A stretch of 64,000 nt of DNA from Paracoccaceae bacterium (GTDB lineage Bacteria; Pseudomonadota; Alphaproteobacteria; Rhodobacterales; Rhodobacteraceae): NCBI GenBank assembly GCA_003605175.1, contig QWDA01000002.1:1-64000 (forward strand), in the 5' to 3' direction. Below, piece by piece: positions 41,665-51,648 of the stretch. Every line of letters begins with the position of its first letter. Position 1 is the stretch's first letter. The notes below the pieces were generated by a model, which was given only the letters and a program-made list of their open reading frames with translations, ran no database searches and had not been told where the DNA came from. A program made the translations under genes and the position numbers.

Positions 41665-43878
41665 TCAGCCGATGATGGCGTTCAGTGCCGGGCTCGGGCG
41701 CATCACCGCTGCCGTCCTGGCGGGGTCGGTGCGGTAATAGCCGCCCAGATCCGCCGGTTTGCCTTGCGCCGCGGCCAGTTCGGCGAGGATCTGCGCCTCG
41801 CCCTCGGCCAGCGCCTTGGCGATGGGCGCGAAATGCGCCGCGAGCGCGCCGTCCTGGGATTGCGCGGCCAGCGCCTCGGCCCAGTAGCGGGCGAACCAGT
41901 AGTGGCTGTCGCGGTTGTCGGGCTCGCCCACCTTGCGGCGCGGCGAGCGATCGTTCGCGAGCACCTTCTCGGTCGCGTCCTCCACCGCCTTCGCCATCAC
42001 CAGCGCCTTGGCGTTGCCGCTGGTCTCGCCGTGGAAGCGGAAGCTCTCGCCGAGGGCGCAGAACTCGCCCAGCGAATCCCAGCGCAGGTGCCCCTGTTCG
42101 ACAAGCTGCTGGACGTGCTTCGGCGCCGATCCCCCCGCGCCGGTCTCGAAGAGGCCGCCGCCCTGCATCAGCTTGACAATGGAGAGCATCTTGGCCGAGG
42201 TGCCGAGCTCGAGGATCGGGAACAGGTCGGTCAGGTAGTCGCGCAGCACGTTGCCGGTCACCGCGATGGAGTTCTCGCCCCTGCGGATCGTCTCCAGCGT
42301 CCGGCGGGTGGCCTTCGCGGGCGACAGGATCGCGAACCGGTTGGCCACGCCTTTCGCCGCGAGGATCGGCGTGACGTATTTGATCAGCTCGGCGTCATGG
42401 GCGCGGTTCTCGTCGAGCCAGAAGATCGCCTCGCAGCCCTCGGCCTTCTGCCGGTCGATGGCGAGATTGACCCAGTCCTCGATCGGCGCCTTGCGCGCCG
42501 AGGCCGAGCGCCAGATGTCGCCAGCCTCGACCTCATGCGAATGCAGCACGTCGCCATTGGCCGCGATGATCTTCACGGTGCCGTCCTTTGGGATCTCGAA
42601 AGTGGTCGGATGCGAGCCGTATTCCTCGGCCTTCTGCGCCATCAGCCCGATGTTCTGCACCGCGCCCGCGGTGGCCGGGTCGAGCGCGCCGGTCTCCTTG
42701 AAATAGGCGATGGTCTCCTCGTAGACCGGCGCATAGGAATTGTCGGGGATCACGCAGTTGCAATCCCCCTCCTTGCCGTCCGGGCCCCAGCCCTTGCCGC
42801 CGGCGCGAATGAGCGCGGGCATTGAGGCGTCGATGATCACGTCCGAGGGAACGTGCAGGTTGGTGATGCCGCGGTCGGAATTGACCATGTACATGGGCGG
42901 GCGTTCGGCGGTGCAGGCCTGGATCGCGGCCATGATCGCGTCGTTGTCCTTGACCCGGTCGAGCAGGTCGCCGAGGCCCGAATTCGGGTTCACGCCCAAG
43001 GCTTTCATCTCGTCGCCATGGGCTTCGAAGACCGGCGCCAGCCAGGCCCTGACCGCGTGGCCGAAGATGATCGGGTCCGAGACCTTCATCATCGTCGCCT
43101 TCATGTGCAGCGAGAACAGCGTGCCTTCGGCTTTCGTCGCTTCGATCTGCCCGGCGAGGAACGTGTCGAGCGCCTTTGCCGACATGAAGGTCGCGTCGAC
43201 CACCGTTCCGGCCGGGAAGGACACGCCCTCCTTCAGCACGGTTTCCGAGCCGTCCTTGCCGGTGAGCACGATCTTCGCCGGCCCGGCCTGCGCATCGGTC
43301 AGCGTCACGGAGGTCTCGTTCGAAAAGAAGTCGCCGCCCGACATCGACGAGACGCGGGTTTTCGAGTCCGGCGACCATTTGCCCATCGAATGCGGGTTCG
43401 CCTTGGCGAAGTTCTTCACCGCCACCGCCGCGCGCCGGTCGGAATTGCCCTCGCGCAGGACCGGGTTCACCGCCGATCCCTTGATCGCGTCGTAGCGCGC
43501 CCGCGCGGTCTTTTCCGCCTCGGTTTGCGGGGCTTCCGGGTAGTCCGGCACCGCGTAGCCCTGCGTCTGCAGCTCGGCAATGGCGGCGACCAACTGCGGC
43601 ACCGAGGCCGAGACGTTCGGGAGCTTGATGACGTTCGCGGCGGGCGTCTTCACCAGTTCGCCCAGTAGGGCGAGGTCGTCGGACTGGCGCTGGCCGTCGC
43701 CCAGGCTCTCGGGAAAGGCGGCAAGAATCCGGCCCGCGAGCGAGATGTCCCTGGTGCCGACGCCGATCCCGGCCGCTGCCGCGAAGCTCTGGATGATCGG
43801 CAGGAGCGAGGCGCTCGCGAGCTGCGGCGCTTCGTCTACGATGGTATACACAATGTCGGGAGAGTTTTCTGCACCCAT
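41665..43878 (-). CDS. icd: NADP-dependent isocitrate dehydrogenase, monomeric type
   Basis: A 737-residue monomeric isocitrate dehydrogenase, about twice the size of the dimeric type. Recognisable segments are [19 protein letters not shown] at the start, [44 protein letters not shown] and [16 protein letters not shown] near the end. It performs oxidative decarboxylation of isocitrate in the TCA cycle. It stands alone on the reverse strand, upstream of kynA and followed by a strong hairpin, so it is probably monocistronic. Confidence 0.95.
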   Translation of the reverse strand: MGAENSPDIVYTIVDEAPQLASASLLPIIQSFAAAAGIGVGTRDISLAGRILAAFPESLGDGQRQSDDLALLGELVKTPAANVIKLPNVSASVPQLVAAIAELQTQGYAVPDYPEAPQTEAEKTARARYDAIKGSAVNPVLREGNSDRRAAVAVKNFAKANPHSMGKWSPDSKTRVSSMSGGDFFSNETSVTLTDAQAGPAKIVLTGKDGSETVLKEGVSFPAGTVVDATFMSAKALDTFLAGQIEATKAEGTLFSLHMKATMMKVSDPIIFGHAVRAWLAPVFEAHGDEMKALGVNPNSGLGDLLDRVKDNDAIMAAIQACTAERPPMYMVNSDRGITNLHVPSDVIIDASMPALIRAGGKGWGPDGKEGDCNCVIPDNSYAPVYEETIAYFKETGALDPATAGAVQNIGLMAQKAEEYGSHPTTFEIPKDGTVKIIAANGDVLHSHEVEAGDIWRSASARKAPIEDWVNLAIDRQKAEGCEAIFWLDENRAHDAELIKYVTPILAAKGVANRFAILSPAKATRRTLETIRRGENSIAVTGNVLRDYLTDLFPILELGTSAKMLSIVKLMQGGGLFETGAGGSAPKHVQQLVEQGHLRWDSLGEFCALGESFRFHGETSGNAKALVMAKAVEDATEKVLANDRSPRRKVGEPDNRDSHYWFARYWAEALAAQSQDGALAAHFAPIAKALAEGEAQILAELAAAQGKPADLGGYYRTDPARTAAVMRPSPALNAIIG

Positions 43879-44018
43879 GTCCGTGACCCTCTTTCTGGCT
43901 CGGTTGGAGATCGTTGGCGATCGCGCGCGCGGGTAATGGCATGCGCGGGAGTTCCTCGCGCAACCGGGTAGTGCAGGCGCGGGCAGAGTTCAACCGGCTA
44001 GGCATCGCGCCGCCTGGG

Positions 44019-45338
44019 TCAGATCACCGCGCCGATGGCCTGGTCGAGCTTGTCGGTCAGCTCGTCGAGTTGCCCGTCCTCGATGATGAAGGGCGGCGCC
44101 AGGAGGATGTGGTCGCCGCGGCGCCCGTCGATGGTGCCGGCCATCGGGTAACAGATCAGCCCGGCCTCGAAGGCCGCCTTCTTGATCCTGCCGGCGACGC
44201 CCCGGGTCGGGTCGAACGGTTCCTTGGTCGCCCGGTCCTGCACCAGCTCGATCCCGCGAAACAGGCCGCGGCCGCGGATATCGCCCACATGGGGGTGCTG
44301 GCCGAACCTGTCGCGGAGCCGCTCCGCCAGTTTCGCGCCCTGTTCCCGCACCCGCGGGACAAGGCCGCGGTCGAGCAGCGCCGTGACCACGGCCAGCCCC
44401 GCGGCGGCGGCCGCGGGGTGGCCGATATAGGTGTGGCCGTGCTGGAAGAAGCCGGAACCGTTCGCGAGAGTGTCGTAGATTTCGGCGGTGCAGAGCATCG
44501 CGCCCACCGGCTGGTAGCCCGCGCCCAGCCCCTTGGCGATGCAGGCGATGTCGGGCGCGATCCCATCCTGCTCGCAGGCGAAGAGCGAGCCGGTCCGGCC
44601 CATGCCGCACATCACCTCGTCGAGGATCAGGAGCACGCCGTAGCGATCGCAGATCTCGCGGATCCGGCGGAAATAGCCCGGGGCGGGGGCGAGCGCGCCC
44701 GCCGTGGCGCCGACCACGGGTTCGGCCATGAAGGCCATCACCGTTTCGGGGCCGAGGCGGAGGATCTCGTCTTCCAGCGCCTGCGCGGCGCGGAGGCCGT
44801 AGGCCTCGAGACTCTCGCCGCCCTGCCGGAGCCGGTACTCGTAGCAGGGCGCGATATGGCTCACGTCGAGAAGGAGCGGCCCGAACTGCGCCCGCCGCCA
44901 CTCGTTGCCGCCCGCCGAGAGCGCGCCGATGGTGTTGCCGTGATAGCTCTGCTTCCGGGCGATCAGCTTGGCCCTCTCGGGCGCGCCCTTCTCGACCCAG
45001 TATTGCCGGGCGAGCTTGATCGCCGCCTCGGTGGCCTCTGAGCCGCCCGAGACGAGATAGACCCGGTCGAGCCCCGCCGGGGCATTCGCGATCAGCAGAT
45101 CGGCGAGCGCCTCGGCCGGTTCGGAGGTGAAGAAGCCGGTATGGGCGAAGGCGAGCCGGTCGAGCTGCGCCTTGATCGCCTCGGTGACGGCCTTGTCGCC
45201 ATGGCCCAGGCAGGACACCGCCGCGCCGCCCGAGCCGTCGAGATAGCGCTTGCCCGAGGCGTCAATCAGGTAGCAGCCCTCGCCGGCCACGGCGACCGGC
45301 GGATCGAGCTTCGAATGGCGGGGAAAGATATGCGACAT
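44019..45338 (-). CDS. class III aminotransferase (aspartate aminotransferase family)
   Basis: A 439-residue PLP enzyme of fold type I, class III. It shows YLIDASGKRYLDGSGGAAV, GGSEATEAAIKLARQYW, YHGNTIGALSAGG, LLILDEVMCGMGRTGS, and IACIAKGLGAGYQPVGA with the PLP lysine. The family transfers amino groups from omega-amines or amino acids to pyruvate or 2-oxoglutarate; the exact donor is not clear. It lies 103 bases downstream of the gabT-like gene with a hairpin between. Context with a decarboxylase and amidohydrolase suggests a polyamine-derived amine as substrate. Confidence 0.85.
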   Translation of the reverse strand: MSHIFPRHSKLDPPVAVAGEGCYLIDASGKRYLDGSGGAAVSCLGHGDKAVTEAIKAQLDRLAFAHTGFFTSEPAEALADLLIANAPAGLDRVYLVSGGSEATEAAIKLARQYWVEKGAPERAKLIARKQSYHGNTIGALSAGGNEWRRAQFGPLLLDVSHIAPCYEYRLRQGGESLEAYGLRAAQALEDEILRLGPETVMAFMAEPVVGATAGALAPAPGYFRRIREICDRYGVLLILDEVMCGMGRTGSLFACEQDGIAPDIACIAKGLGAGYQPVGAMLCTAEIYDTLANGSGFFQHGHTYIGHPAAAAAGLAVVTALLDRGLVPRVREQGAKLAERLRDRFGQHPHVGDIRGRGLFRGIELVQDRATKEPFDPTRGVAGRIKKAAFEAGLICYPMAGTIDGRRGDHILLAPPFIIEDGQLDELTDKLDQAIGAVI

Positions 45339-45400
45339 GGGCCCGGTCCTTCTGGCATCGGCAGAACGAGACTAGCGGGGGGCGGGCAGGTCGCCAAACC

Positions 45401-45426
45401 CCGCGGCGCTCCTCCCTGCGCCGCGG
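45401..45426 (-). terminator. hairpin between the two aminotransferase genes
   Basis: CCGCGGCGC-N8-GCGCCGCGG is a perfect 9-bp stem, 15 bases past the gabT-like stop codon on the reverse strand. With no U-run it may attenuate rather than stop transcription into the second aminotransferase. Confidence 0.5.
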
Positions 45427-45441
45427 AGTCCGGGCGGCGGA

Positions 45442-46848
45442 TTACTCCGCCGCGAGGGTCTCCGCTTCGGCGACCGCATCGGCGAGCGCCGCTTCGAAGA
45501 TGCCGAGGCCTTCCTCGATGATCGCGTCCGAGGCGGTGAGCGGGACCATGATCCGAACCGCGTTGCCGTGCATGCCGCAGGCGAGCAGGATCAGGCCGCG
45601 GTTCAGCGCGTGGCCGATCACCGACTTGGTGAAGGCCGCATCGGGCGTCGCGGTTTCGAAGTCGGTCACGAATTCGATGGCGAGCATCGCGCCGATACCG
45701 CGGATGTCCCACATCCGGAACGGCGCGGTGCGGGCGCCGGTCTCGGCCAAGCGGGCGCGGAAGGTCTCGCCAAGCGCGGTCGACCGGGCGAGGAGCCCCT
45801 CGGTCTCGATCGCCTCGATGGCCGCCAGCGCGGCGGCGCAGGCCACCGGGTTGCCGCCATAGGTGCCGCCGAGGCCGCCCGGGGCCGGGGCGTCCATGAT
45901 GTCGGCGCGGCCCACCACGCCGGCAATGGGATAGCCGCCCGCCACCGATTTGGCGAAGGTGATGAGGTCGGGCACCACGCCCGAATGTTCGATCCCGAAC
46001 CAGGTGCCGGTGCGTCCGAAACCCGCCTGGATCTCGTCGGAGATCAGCACGATCCCGTGCCGGTCGCAGGTCGCCCGGAGCCGCTGCCACATCTCGGCGG
46101 GCACCGGCAGGTAGCCGCCTTCGCCCAGGACGGGCTCGAGGATGATCGCGGCGACGCGGGTCGGATCCGCATCGGTCAGGAACAGGGTTTCCAGCGCGGC
46201 CAGCGCGTCGTCCACCGTCACGCCGGCCCGCGCATCGGGGAAGGGCGCCCGGAAGATGTCGGCCGGGAAGGGGCCGAAGCCCTTCTTGTAGGGGGAAACC
46301 TTGCCGGTCAGCCCGAGCGTCAGCATGGTGCGGCCGTGATAGCCGCCCGAAAACGCGATCACGCCCGGGCGACCGGTATGGGCGCGGGCGATCTTCACCG
46401 CGTTTTCAACGGCTTCCGCGCCGGTCGTGACAAGGAGCGTCTTCTTCGGTGCATCGCCCGGGGCCAGCGCGTTCAGCTTTTCGGAGAGCGCGACATAGGG
46501 CTCGTAGGGCACGACCTGGAACGAGGTGTGGGTGTAGAGGTCTTCCTGCGCCTTCGCGGCCGCGACCACCTTGGGGTGGCGGTGCCCGGTGTTCAGAACG
46601 GCGATGCCGCCCGCGAAGTCGATATAGCGGTTGCCCTCGACGTCCCAGAGTTCGGCATTCTCGGCCTTTGCCGCAAAGACCGGTGCCGCCGAGGCGACGC
46701 CGCGCGCGACGGCCGCCTCGCGCCGGGCGAGCAGCGCGGCATTGGTGCCGCCGGTGCCTTGCCTGGGGGCAGGTTCCGCGGCCGCGGTCTCCCGCTTCGC
46801 TTTCGGTGCGGTGCTCGCCTTGCGGGATCTCGTGGTCGTCTTGGTCAT
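45442..46848 (-). CDS. gabT: 4-aminobutyrate-type aminotransferase with Lys/Ala-rich N-terminal extension
   Basis: A 468-residue class III aminotransferase. Core features are YIDFAGGIAVLNTGHRHPKV, VTTGAEAVENAVKIARAHTG, FSGGYHGRTMLTLGLTG, LISDEIQAGFGRTGTWF and LITFAKSVAGGYPIAGVVG with the PLP lysine; these match GabT/PuuE. The first 40 or so residues (rich in K, R, T, A and P) are an extension not found in standard GabT. It is divergent from the XRE-cupin regulator, the arrangement of PuuR-controlled polyamine genes. AGGAG precedes ATG 46848. The likely reaction is GABA to succinate semialdehyde. Confidence 0.87.
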   Translation of the reverse strand: MTKTTTRSRKASTAPKAKRETAAAEPAPRQGTGGTNAALLARREAAVARGVASAAPVFAAKAENAELWDVEGNRYIDFAGGIAVLNTGHRHPKVVAAAKAQEDLYTHTSFQVVPYEPYVALSEKLNALAPGDAPKKTLLVTTGAEAVENAVKIARAHTGRPGVIAFSGGYHGRTMLTLGLTGKVSPYKKGFGPFPADIFRAPFPDARAGVTVDDALAALETLFLTDADPTRVAAIILEPVLGEGGYLPVPAEMWQRLRATCDRHGIVLISDEIQAGFGRTGTWFGIEHSGVVPDLITFAKSVAGGYPIAGVVGRADIMDAPAPGGLGGTYGGNPVACAAALAAIEAIETEGLLARSTALGETFRARLAETGARTAPFRMWDIRGIGAMLAIEFVTDFETATPDAAFTKSVIGHALNRGLILLACGMHGNAVRIMVPLTASDAIIEEGLGIFEAALADAVAEAETLAAE

Positions 46849-47040
46849 TGGGGCGCTCCTGGTCAGGGCTAAACGATCAGAATTCTGGTACGCCGTTTAA
46901 AATAATTGTCAACTGGATTCCGATTGGGCGGGGCGGTGCATTGGCTGCGTTTCGCTTGCGCAAAGGGCCGAATGTTGTTGACGGGTCGGAAAACGGCCTG
47001 CTTAATATTCCAATCAAGCGGTCAAAGAAGCGAGCAGGCC

Positions 47041-47610
47041 TTGGATATCGGCGGCAGGTTGAAGGCGATGCGCGAGGCGCGGGGGCTCTCGCAGCGCGAT
47101 CTGGCTGCCCGCGCGGGCCTCACCAACGGGGCGATCTCGCTGATCGAGCAGAACAAGTCCTCGCCTTCGGTCGCCTCGCTCAAACGGCTGCTCGACGCGC
47201 TGCCGATGACGATGTCGGACTTCTTTTCCGAGGTCGAGGAAAACGCCGCGCCGAAATACTTCTATTCCGCGGGCGAGTTCATCGAATTGTCGCCGCAGGA
47301 TGCCGGGCTCGGGCAAGGGGCCGCGCGGGTCTCGCTCCGGCAGCTCGGCAATGCGAGGCACCACGCGCTCCAGGTCCTGCACGAAACCTATCCGCCCGGC
47401 TCCGATACCGGCCCGGACCTCCTGAGCCACGAGGGCGAGGAGGCCGGTGTGGTCGTTTCGGGGATCATCGAGATCTCGGTCGCCGACCAGATTCGCGTGC
47501 TGAATCCGGGCGATGGGTACATCTTCGACAGCCGTCTGCCGCACCGGTTCCGCAATCTCGGCGAGATCGCCTGCGTGATCGTCAGCGCCTGCACGCCGCC
47601 GACGTTTTGA
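47041..47610 (+). CDS. XRE-cupin transcriptional regulator (PuuR-like)
   Basis: About 189 residues. The N-terminal XRE helix-turn-helix is LKAMREARGLSQRDLAARAG with LTNGAISLIEQNKSSPSVAS, and the C-terminal cupin has LLSHEGEEAGVVVSGIIEIS and DGYIFDSRLPHRFRNLG. Such regulators (PuuR) repress putrescine-use genes and sense polyamines. The start is uncertain: TTG 47041, preceded by GAGCAGG, begins exactly at the domain; ATG 46972 or 46906 would add unrelated residues. It is divergent from gabT and 184 bases upstream of the TAXI-TRAP genes, so it could control both arms. Confidence 0.85.
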   Translation: MDIGGRLKAMREARGLSQRDLAARAGLTNGAISLIEQNKSSPSVASLKRLLDALPMTMSDFFSEVEENAAPKYFYSAGEFIELSPQDAGLGQGAARVSLRQLGNARHHALQVLHETYPPGSDTGPDLLSHEGEEAGVVVSGIIEISVADQIRVLNPGDGYIFDSRLPHRFRNLGEIACVIVSACTPPTF

Positions 47611-47794
47611 TGCTGTATTTCAATGTGGTGCACTTCGTTGTTCATTTCCTTGTCAAGAGGCATGCCTGCGAACGTCTAGGCAAGGTTGCGAGTTGCCGCC
47701 CGGGAATCGCGTGCTACCTTCGCAGGATAACCGAACGCATTCCGGCCTTTTCGGGCTTCTCACAAGCAATCGTTCGACGACCAGGGAGACCTTC

Positions 47795-48754
47795 ATGAAG
47801 ACCTTTAGGATGACCACCCTTGCACTCGCGGCCGCGCTCGCCGGGCATGTCGCGACGGCACAGGAGAAATTCATCACCATCGGAACCGGCGGCCAGACGG
47901 GCGTCTATTTCGTGGTCGGCCAGTCGATCTGCCGGCTGGTGAATCGCGATTCCGCCAAGACCGGGCTGAAATGCACCGCGCCCTCCACCGGCGGGTCGAT
48001 CGCCAATATCAACGCGATCGCGGCCGGCGACATGGACATGGGCGTGGCCCAGTCCGATTGGCAGTACCACGCCTATAACGGCGACTCCGAGTTCGAGGGC
48101 AAGAAGGTGGACAAGCTCCGTGCCGTGTTCTCGGTGCATAGCGAGCCCTTCACCGTGGTCGCCCGCGCCGATTCCGGCGTCGAGAAGTTCGACGACCTGT
48201 TCGGAAAGCGCGTGAACGTCGGCAACCCGGGCTCGGGCCAGCGCGCGACGATGGACGTGGTGCTCGGCGCCATGGGCAAATCCGACGGGGATTTCGCGCT
48301 CGCCTCCGAGCTCAAGCCCGCCGAGCAATCGGCCGCGCTCGGCGACAACAAGGTCGACGCGATCATCTACACCGTCGGCCACCCGAACGGCTCGATCCAG
48401 GAGGCCACCTCGACGGTCGAAGCGAAGCTCGTGCCGGTGACCGGCGAGGCGATCGACAAGCTCGTGAACGAGAACCCGTACTACGCCAAGGCGGTGATCC
48501 CGGGCGGCATGTATGCCGGCACCGACGAGGACGTGGAGACCTTCGGCGTGAAGGCGACCTTCGTGACCTCGGCCGATGTGCCCGACGAGGTGGTCTACGA
48601 GGTTGTGAAGGCGGTGTTCGACAATTTCGACCGCTTCAAGGGCCTGCACCCGGCCTTCGCGAACCTCAAGGAAGAGGACATGATCTCGGACGGCCTTTCC
48701 GCGCCGCTGCATCCGGGCGCCGAGAAGTACTACAAGGAACGCGGCTGGATGTAA
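47795..48754 (+). CDS. TAXI-family TRAP substrate-binding protein (system 2)
   Basis: A 319-residue periplasmic binding protein. It has a signal peptide MKTFRMTTLALAAALAGHVA cleaved near ATA, then FITIGTGGQTGVYFVVGQSI, the TAXI signature, and GKRVNVGNPGSGQRATMDVV in the middle. It is distinct in sequence from system 1 at 35469. GGGAG precedes ATG 47795. A hairpin 24 bases after its stop would favour higher expression than the permease. The ligand is not deducible; neighbouring enzymes suggest a nitrogen-containing solute. Confidence 0.9.
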   Translation: MKTFRMTTLALAAALAGHVATAQEKFITIGTGGQTGVYFVVGQSICRLVNRDSAKTGLKCTAPSTGGSIANINAIAAGDMDMGVAQSDWQYHAYNGDSEFEGKKVDKLRAVFSVHSEPFTVVARADSGVEKFDDLFGKRVNVGNPGSGQRATMDVVLGAMGKSDGDFALASELKPAEQSAALGDNKVDAIIYTVGHPNGSIQEATSTVEAKLVPVTGEAIDKLVNENPYYAKAVIPGGMYAGTDEDVETFGVKATFVTSADVPDEVVYEVVKAVFDNFDRFKGLHPAFANLKEEDMISDGLSAPLHPGAEKYYKERGWM

Positions 48755-48777
48755 CAGCCGGCCTCGCGCCGACCTGA

Positions 48778-48801
48778 CGGGCGGTCCCAGCAGGCCGCCC
48801 G
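48778..48801 (+). terminator. hairpin between TAXI protein and TRAP permease genes
   Basis: CGGGCGG-N10-CCGCCCG is a 7-bp stem, 24 bases downstream of the TAXI stop codon and 70 bases before the permease start. It parallels the hairpin after the Liv-type binding protein at 21730: partial termination or mRNA stabilisation that raises binding-protein output. Confidence 0.45.
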
Positions 48802-48871
48802 GCCGGGAGTGATCGGGTGACCGGCGGTGCGGCCGGTCCCTCCGGAACAAGCTGGACAGGGGGACACGACG

Positions 48872-51634
48872 ATGAGCGACGACAAGCAGTTCCAGGCTGC
48901 GGCCGTGGAGCAGGAGGCCGCCGGCAGGGGCGGACTCAGCCAGGAAGAGCTCGACGAACTCGTCGCCTCCTCCGATACCGGCGGACGCAGCCCGGCCGGC
49001 GCGGTCGGGAGCTTCATGGTGGTCACCGCGCTGGTCTGGTCGCTGTTCCAGCTCTGGATCGCCTCGCCGATCCCCTTCATGGTCGGCTGGGGCGTCTTCA
49101 ACGACACCGAGGCCCGATCCATCCATCTCGCCTTCGCGCTGCTCCTCGCCTTCCTCGCCTATCCCGCTGCCCGCACGCCGGTGCAGCTCGGCCTCGCCAT
49201 CGCGGTGCCGGCGCTCCTGGTCGGTCTTTTCATGTATGGCGCCAAGGCCGGAACCCCGATCTGGTGGATTCCCATCGTCGGTGCCGCGGTGATTGCCGCG
49301 ATCCTGCTCGGCTCGCCCAAGGACCGCATCCCCCCCTGGGAATGGGGCCTCGCCATCGCCGGTGCGGTGGCCTCGCTCTACATCTACTTCGCCTATGACG
49401 GCATCGCCCAGCGGGTCGGTGCGCCGATCCTGCAGGATTTCGTGGCGGCGGTGATCGGCCTTCTGGTGCTGCTCGAAGCCACCCGCCGGGCGCTCGGCCC
49501 GGCGCTGATGATCGTGGCCACGGTGTTCCTGACCTACACGTTCCTCGGGCCGCACATGCCGGGGATCATCGCCCACAAGGGCAACAACCTTTCGGAGGTG
49601 GTGAACCACCAGTGGATCACCACCGAGGGCGTGTTCGGCATCGCGCTCGGCGTCTCGACCTCCTTCGTGTTCCTCTTTGTGCTGTTCGGTTCACTTCTCG
49701 ATAAGGCGGGCGCGGGGAACTATTTCATCCAGGTCGCCTTCTCGCTCATGGGCCACATGCGCGGCGGGCCGGCCAAGGCGGCGGTGGTCTCCTCGGCGAT
49801 GACCGGGCTGATTTCCGGTTCCTCCATCGCCAACGTGGTCACCACCGGCACCTTCACCATCCCCTTGATGAAACGCGTGGGCTTCTCGTCGGAAAAGGCC
49901 GGTGCGGTCGAGGTGGCCTCCTCGGTCAACGGCCAGATCATGCCACCCGTCATGGGCGCGGCGGCGTTCCTGATGGTCGAATATGTGGGCATTCCCTATT
50001 TCGACGTGGTCAAGCACGCCTTCGTGCCCGCCGTCATCAGCTATATCGCGCTGGTCTACATCGTGCATCTCGAGGCGATGAAGGCGGATATGCGCGGCCT
50101 GCCGCGCGCGACCGCGCCGAAGCCGCTCGTGGCCTGGCTCATGAGCCTCGCCTTCACCATCGCGGTGATCTGCGCGCTGTCGTTCGCCGTCTATTATGGC
50201 ATGGGCTGGATCCGGCCCGCCTTCGGGGCCTCGGCCAGCTACGTGGTTTTCGCACTGCTGGTCGCGGTCTATGTGGCGCTCCTCTGGGTCGCCTCCCGCG
50301 AGGCGCCGCTGAAGCTCGAGGACCCGAACGCCCCGATCACCAGGCTGCCGCTTCCGGGGCCGACGATCCGCTCGGGCCTGCACTTCCTGCTTCCTGTGGT
50401 GGTGTTGGTCTGGGCGCTGATGATCGACCGCCTCTCGCCAGGCCTCTCGGCCTTCTGGGCGGCGGCGTTCATGGTGTTCATCCTCGTCACCCAGCGTCCG
50501 ATCATGGCCATCCTGCGGGGGCAGGGCGGCGACATGCCGACGGAACTCCGCGCGGGCTTCGCCGATCTCCTCGACGGTCTGGTCTCCGGCGCGCGCAACA
50601 TGATCGGTATCGGCATCGCCACGGCAACCGCCGGCATCATCGTCGGCGTGGTGAGCCAGACCGGCGTCGGCTCGGCGCTCGCCGATGTGGTCGAGGTGCT
50701 TTCGGGCGGCAACATCCTCGCGATCCTGTTCCTGACCGCGATCCTGTCCTTGATCCTCGGCATGGGGCTGCCCACCACCGCGAACTACATCGTGGTTTCG
50801 GCGCTCCTCGCTCCGGTTATCGTGACGCTCGGGCAGCAGAACGGGCTGATCGTGCCGTTGATCGCCGTCCACCTCTTCGTGTTCTATTTCGGGATCATGG
50901 CCGATGTGACCCCGCCCGTGGGCCTAGCCTCCTTCGCGGCGGCGGCGGTCTCCGGGGGCGATCCGATCAAGACCGGCGCGGTGGCGTTCTTCTATTCGCT
51001 CCGTACCGCGGCGCTGCCGTTCCTGTTCATCTTCAACACCGATCTTCTCCTGATCAATGTCGACTGGATACACGGCATCTTCGTGTTCATCACGGCGACC
51101 GTGGCGATGCTCCTGTTCGCGGCCGCGACCCAGGGCTGGTTCCTGACGCGGAGCCGGATCTACGAGACCGTGGCGCTCCTGCTCATCGCCTTCACCTTCT
51201 TCAGGCCGGGCTTCTGGATGGACATGCTGGCCCCGCCCTATGCAAATGTCGCGCCGTCCCAGATCGAACAGGCCGCGGCCGATACGCCGGCGGGCGAAAA
51301 GCTCCGGCTGACGGTGAACGGCGTCGACTCGGTGGGCGATCCGGTGACCTTTACCGCGCTCCTGCCGTTGGGCGAGGGCCCGACCGGGGCCGACAAGCTC
51401 GCCGGAGCGGGCCTCGAATACATCGCCGACGGCGACGATGTGGTGATCGACAATGTCACCTTCGACAGCGCGGCGCAGAAGGCCGGGTTCGACTGGGATC
51501 AGAAGATCGTCGAGGTGCTGATGCCGGTCTCGCAACCGTCGAAATACTGGATGTTCATCCCGGCGCTCCTGGCGCTTGCCGGGGTGGTGATGCTCCAGCG
51601 CGGCCGGGTCCGGCCCGAACCGGCAACGGCGTGA
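48872..51634 (+). CDS. TRAP transporter fused permease with extra C-terminal domain
   Basis: A 920-residue protein. After a soluble acidic N-terminal tail of about 45 residues come the DctQ-like and DctM-like membrane parts: GAGNYFIQVAFSLMGHMRGG, SSAMTGLISGSSIANVVTTG, SLILGMGLPTTANYIVV and DVTPPVGLASFAAAAVSGGD. Residues about 790-890 form a soluble DUF3394-type domain (LRLTVNGVDSVGDP onward), and a last helix YWMFIPALLALAGVVMLQ follows. It is about 260 residues longer than the system 1 permease. It moves the TAXI-bound solute across the inner membrane. Confidence 0.9.
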   Translation: MSDDKQFQAAAVEQEAAGRGGLSQEELDELVASSDTGGRSPAGAVGSFMVVTALVWSLFQLWIASPIPFMVGWGVFNDTEARSIHLAFALLLAFLAYPAARTPVQLGLAIAVPALLVGLFMYGAKAGTPIWWIPIVGAAVIAAILLGSPKDRIPPWEWGLAIAGAVASLYIYFAYDGIAQRVGAPILQDFVAAVIGLLVLLEATRRALGPALMIVATVFLTYTFLGPHMPGIIAHKGNNLSEVVNHQWITTEGVFGIALGVSTSFVFLFVLFGSLLDKAGAGNYFIQVAFSLMGHMRGGPAKAAVVSSAMTGLISGSSIANVVTTGTFTIPLMKRVGFSSEKAGAVEVASSVNGQIMPPVMGAAAFLMVEYVGIPYFDVVKHAFVPAVISYIALVYIVHLEAMKADMRGLPRATAPKPLVAWLMSLAFTIAVICALSFAVYYGMGWIRPAFGASASYVVFALLVAVYVALLWVASREAPLKLEDPNAPITRLPLPGPTIRSGLHFLLPVVVLVWALMIDRLSPGLSAFWAAAFMVFILVTQRPIMAILRGQGGDMPTELRAGFADLLDGLVSGARNMIGIGIATATAGIIVGVVSQTGVGSALADVVEVLSGGNILAILFLTAILSLILGMGLPTTANYIVVSALLAPVIVTLGQQNGLIVPLIAVHLFVFYFGIMADVTPPVGLASFAAAAVSGGDPIKTGAVAFFYSLRTAALPFLFIFNTDLLLINVDWIHGIFVFITATVAMLLFAAATQGWFLTRSRIYETVALLLIAFTFFRPGFWMDMLAPPYANVAPSQIEQAAADTPAGEKLRLTVNGVDSVGDPVTFTALLPLGEGPTGADKLAGAGLEYIADGDDVVIDNVTFDSAAQKAGFDWDQKIVEVLMPVSQPSKYWMFIPALLALAGVVMLQRGRVRPEPATA

Positions 51635-51648
51635 GGGGAGGGCAGGCG

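Noticed and set aside
44019-45338. Calling the second aminotransferase a taurine or beta-alanine:pyruvate transaminase
   Set aside because: Class III motifs are clear but no residue pattern fixes the donor, so a specific name was not used.
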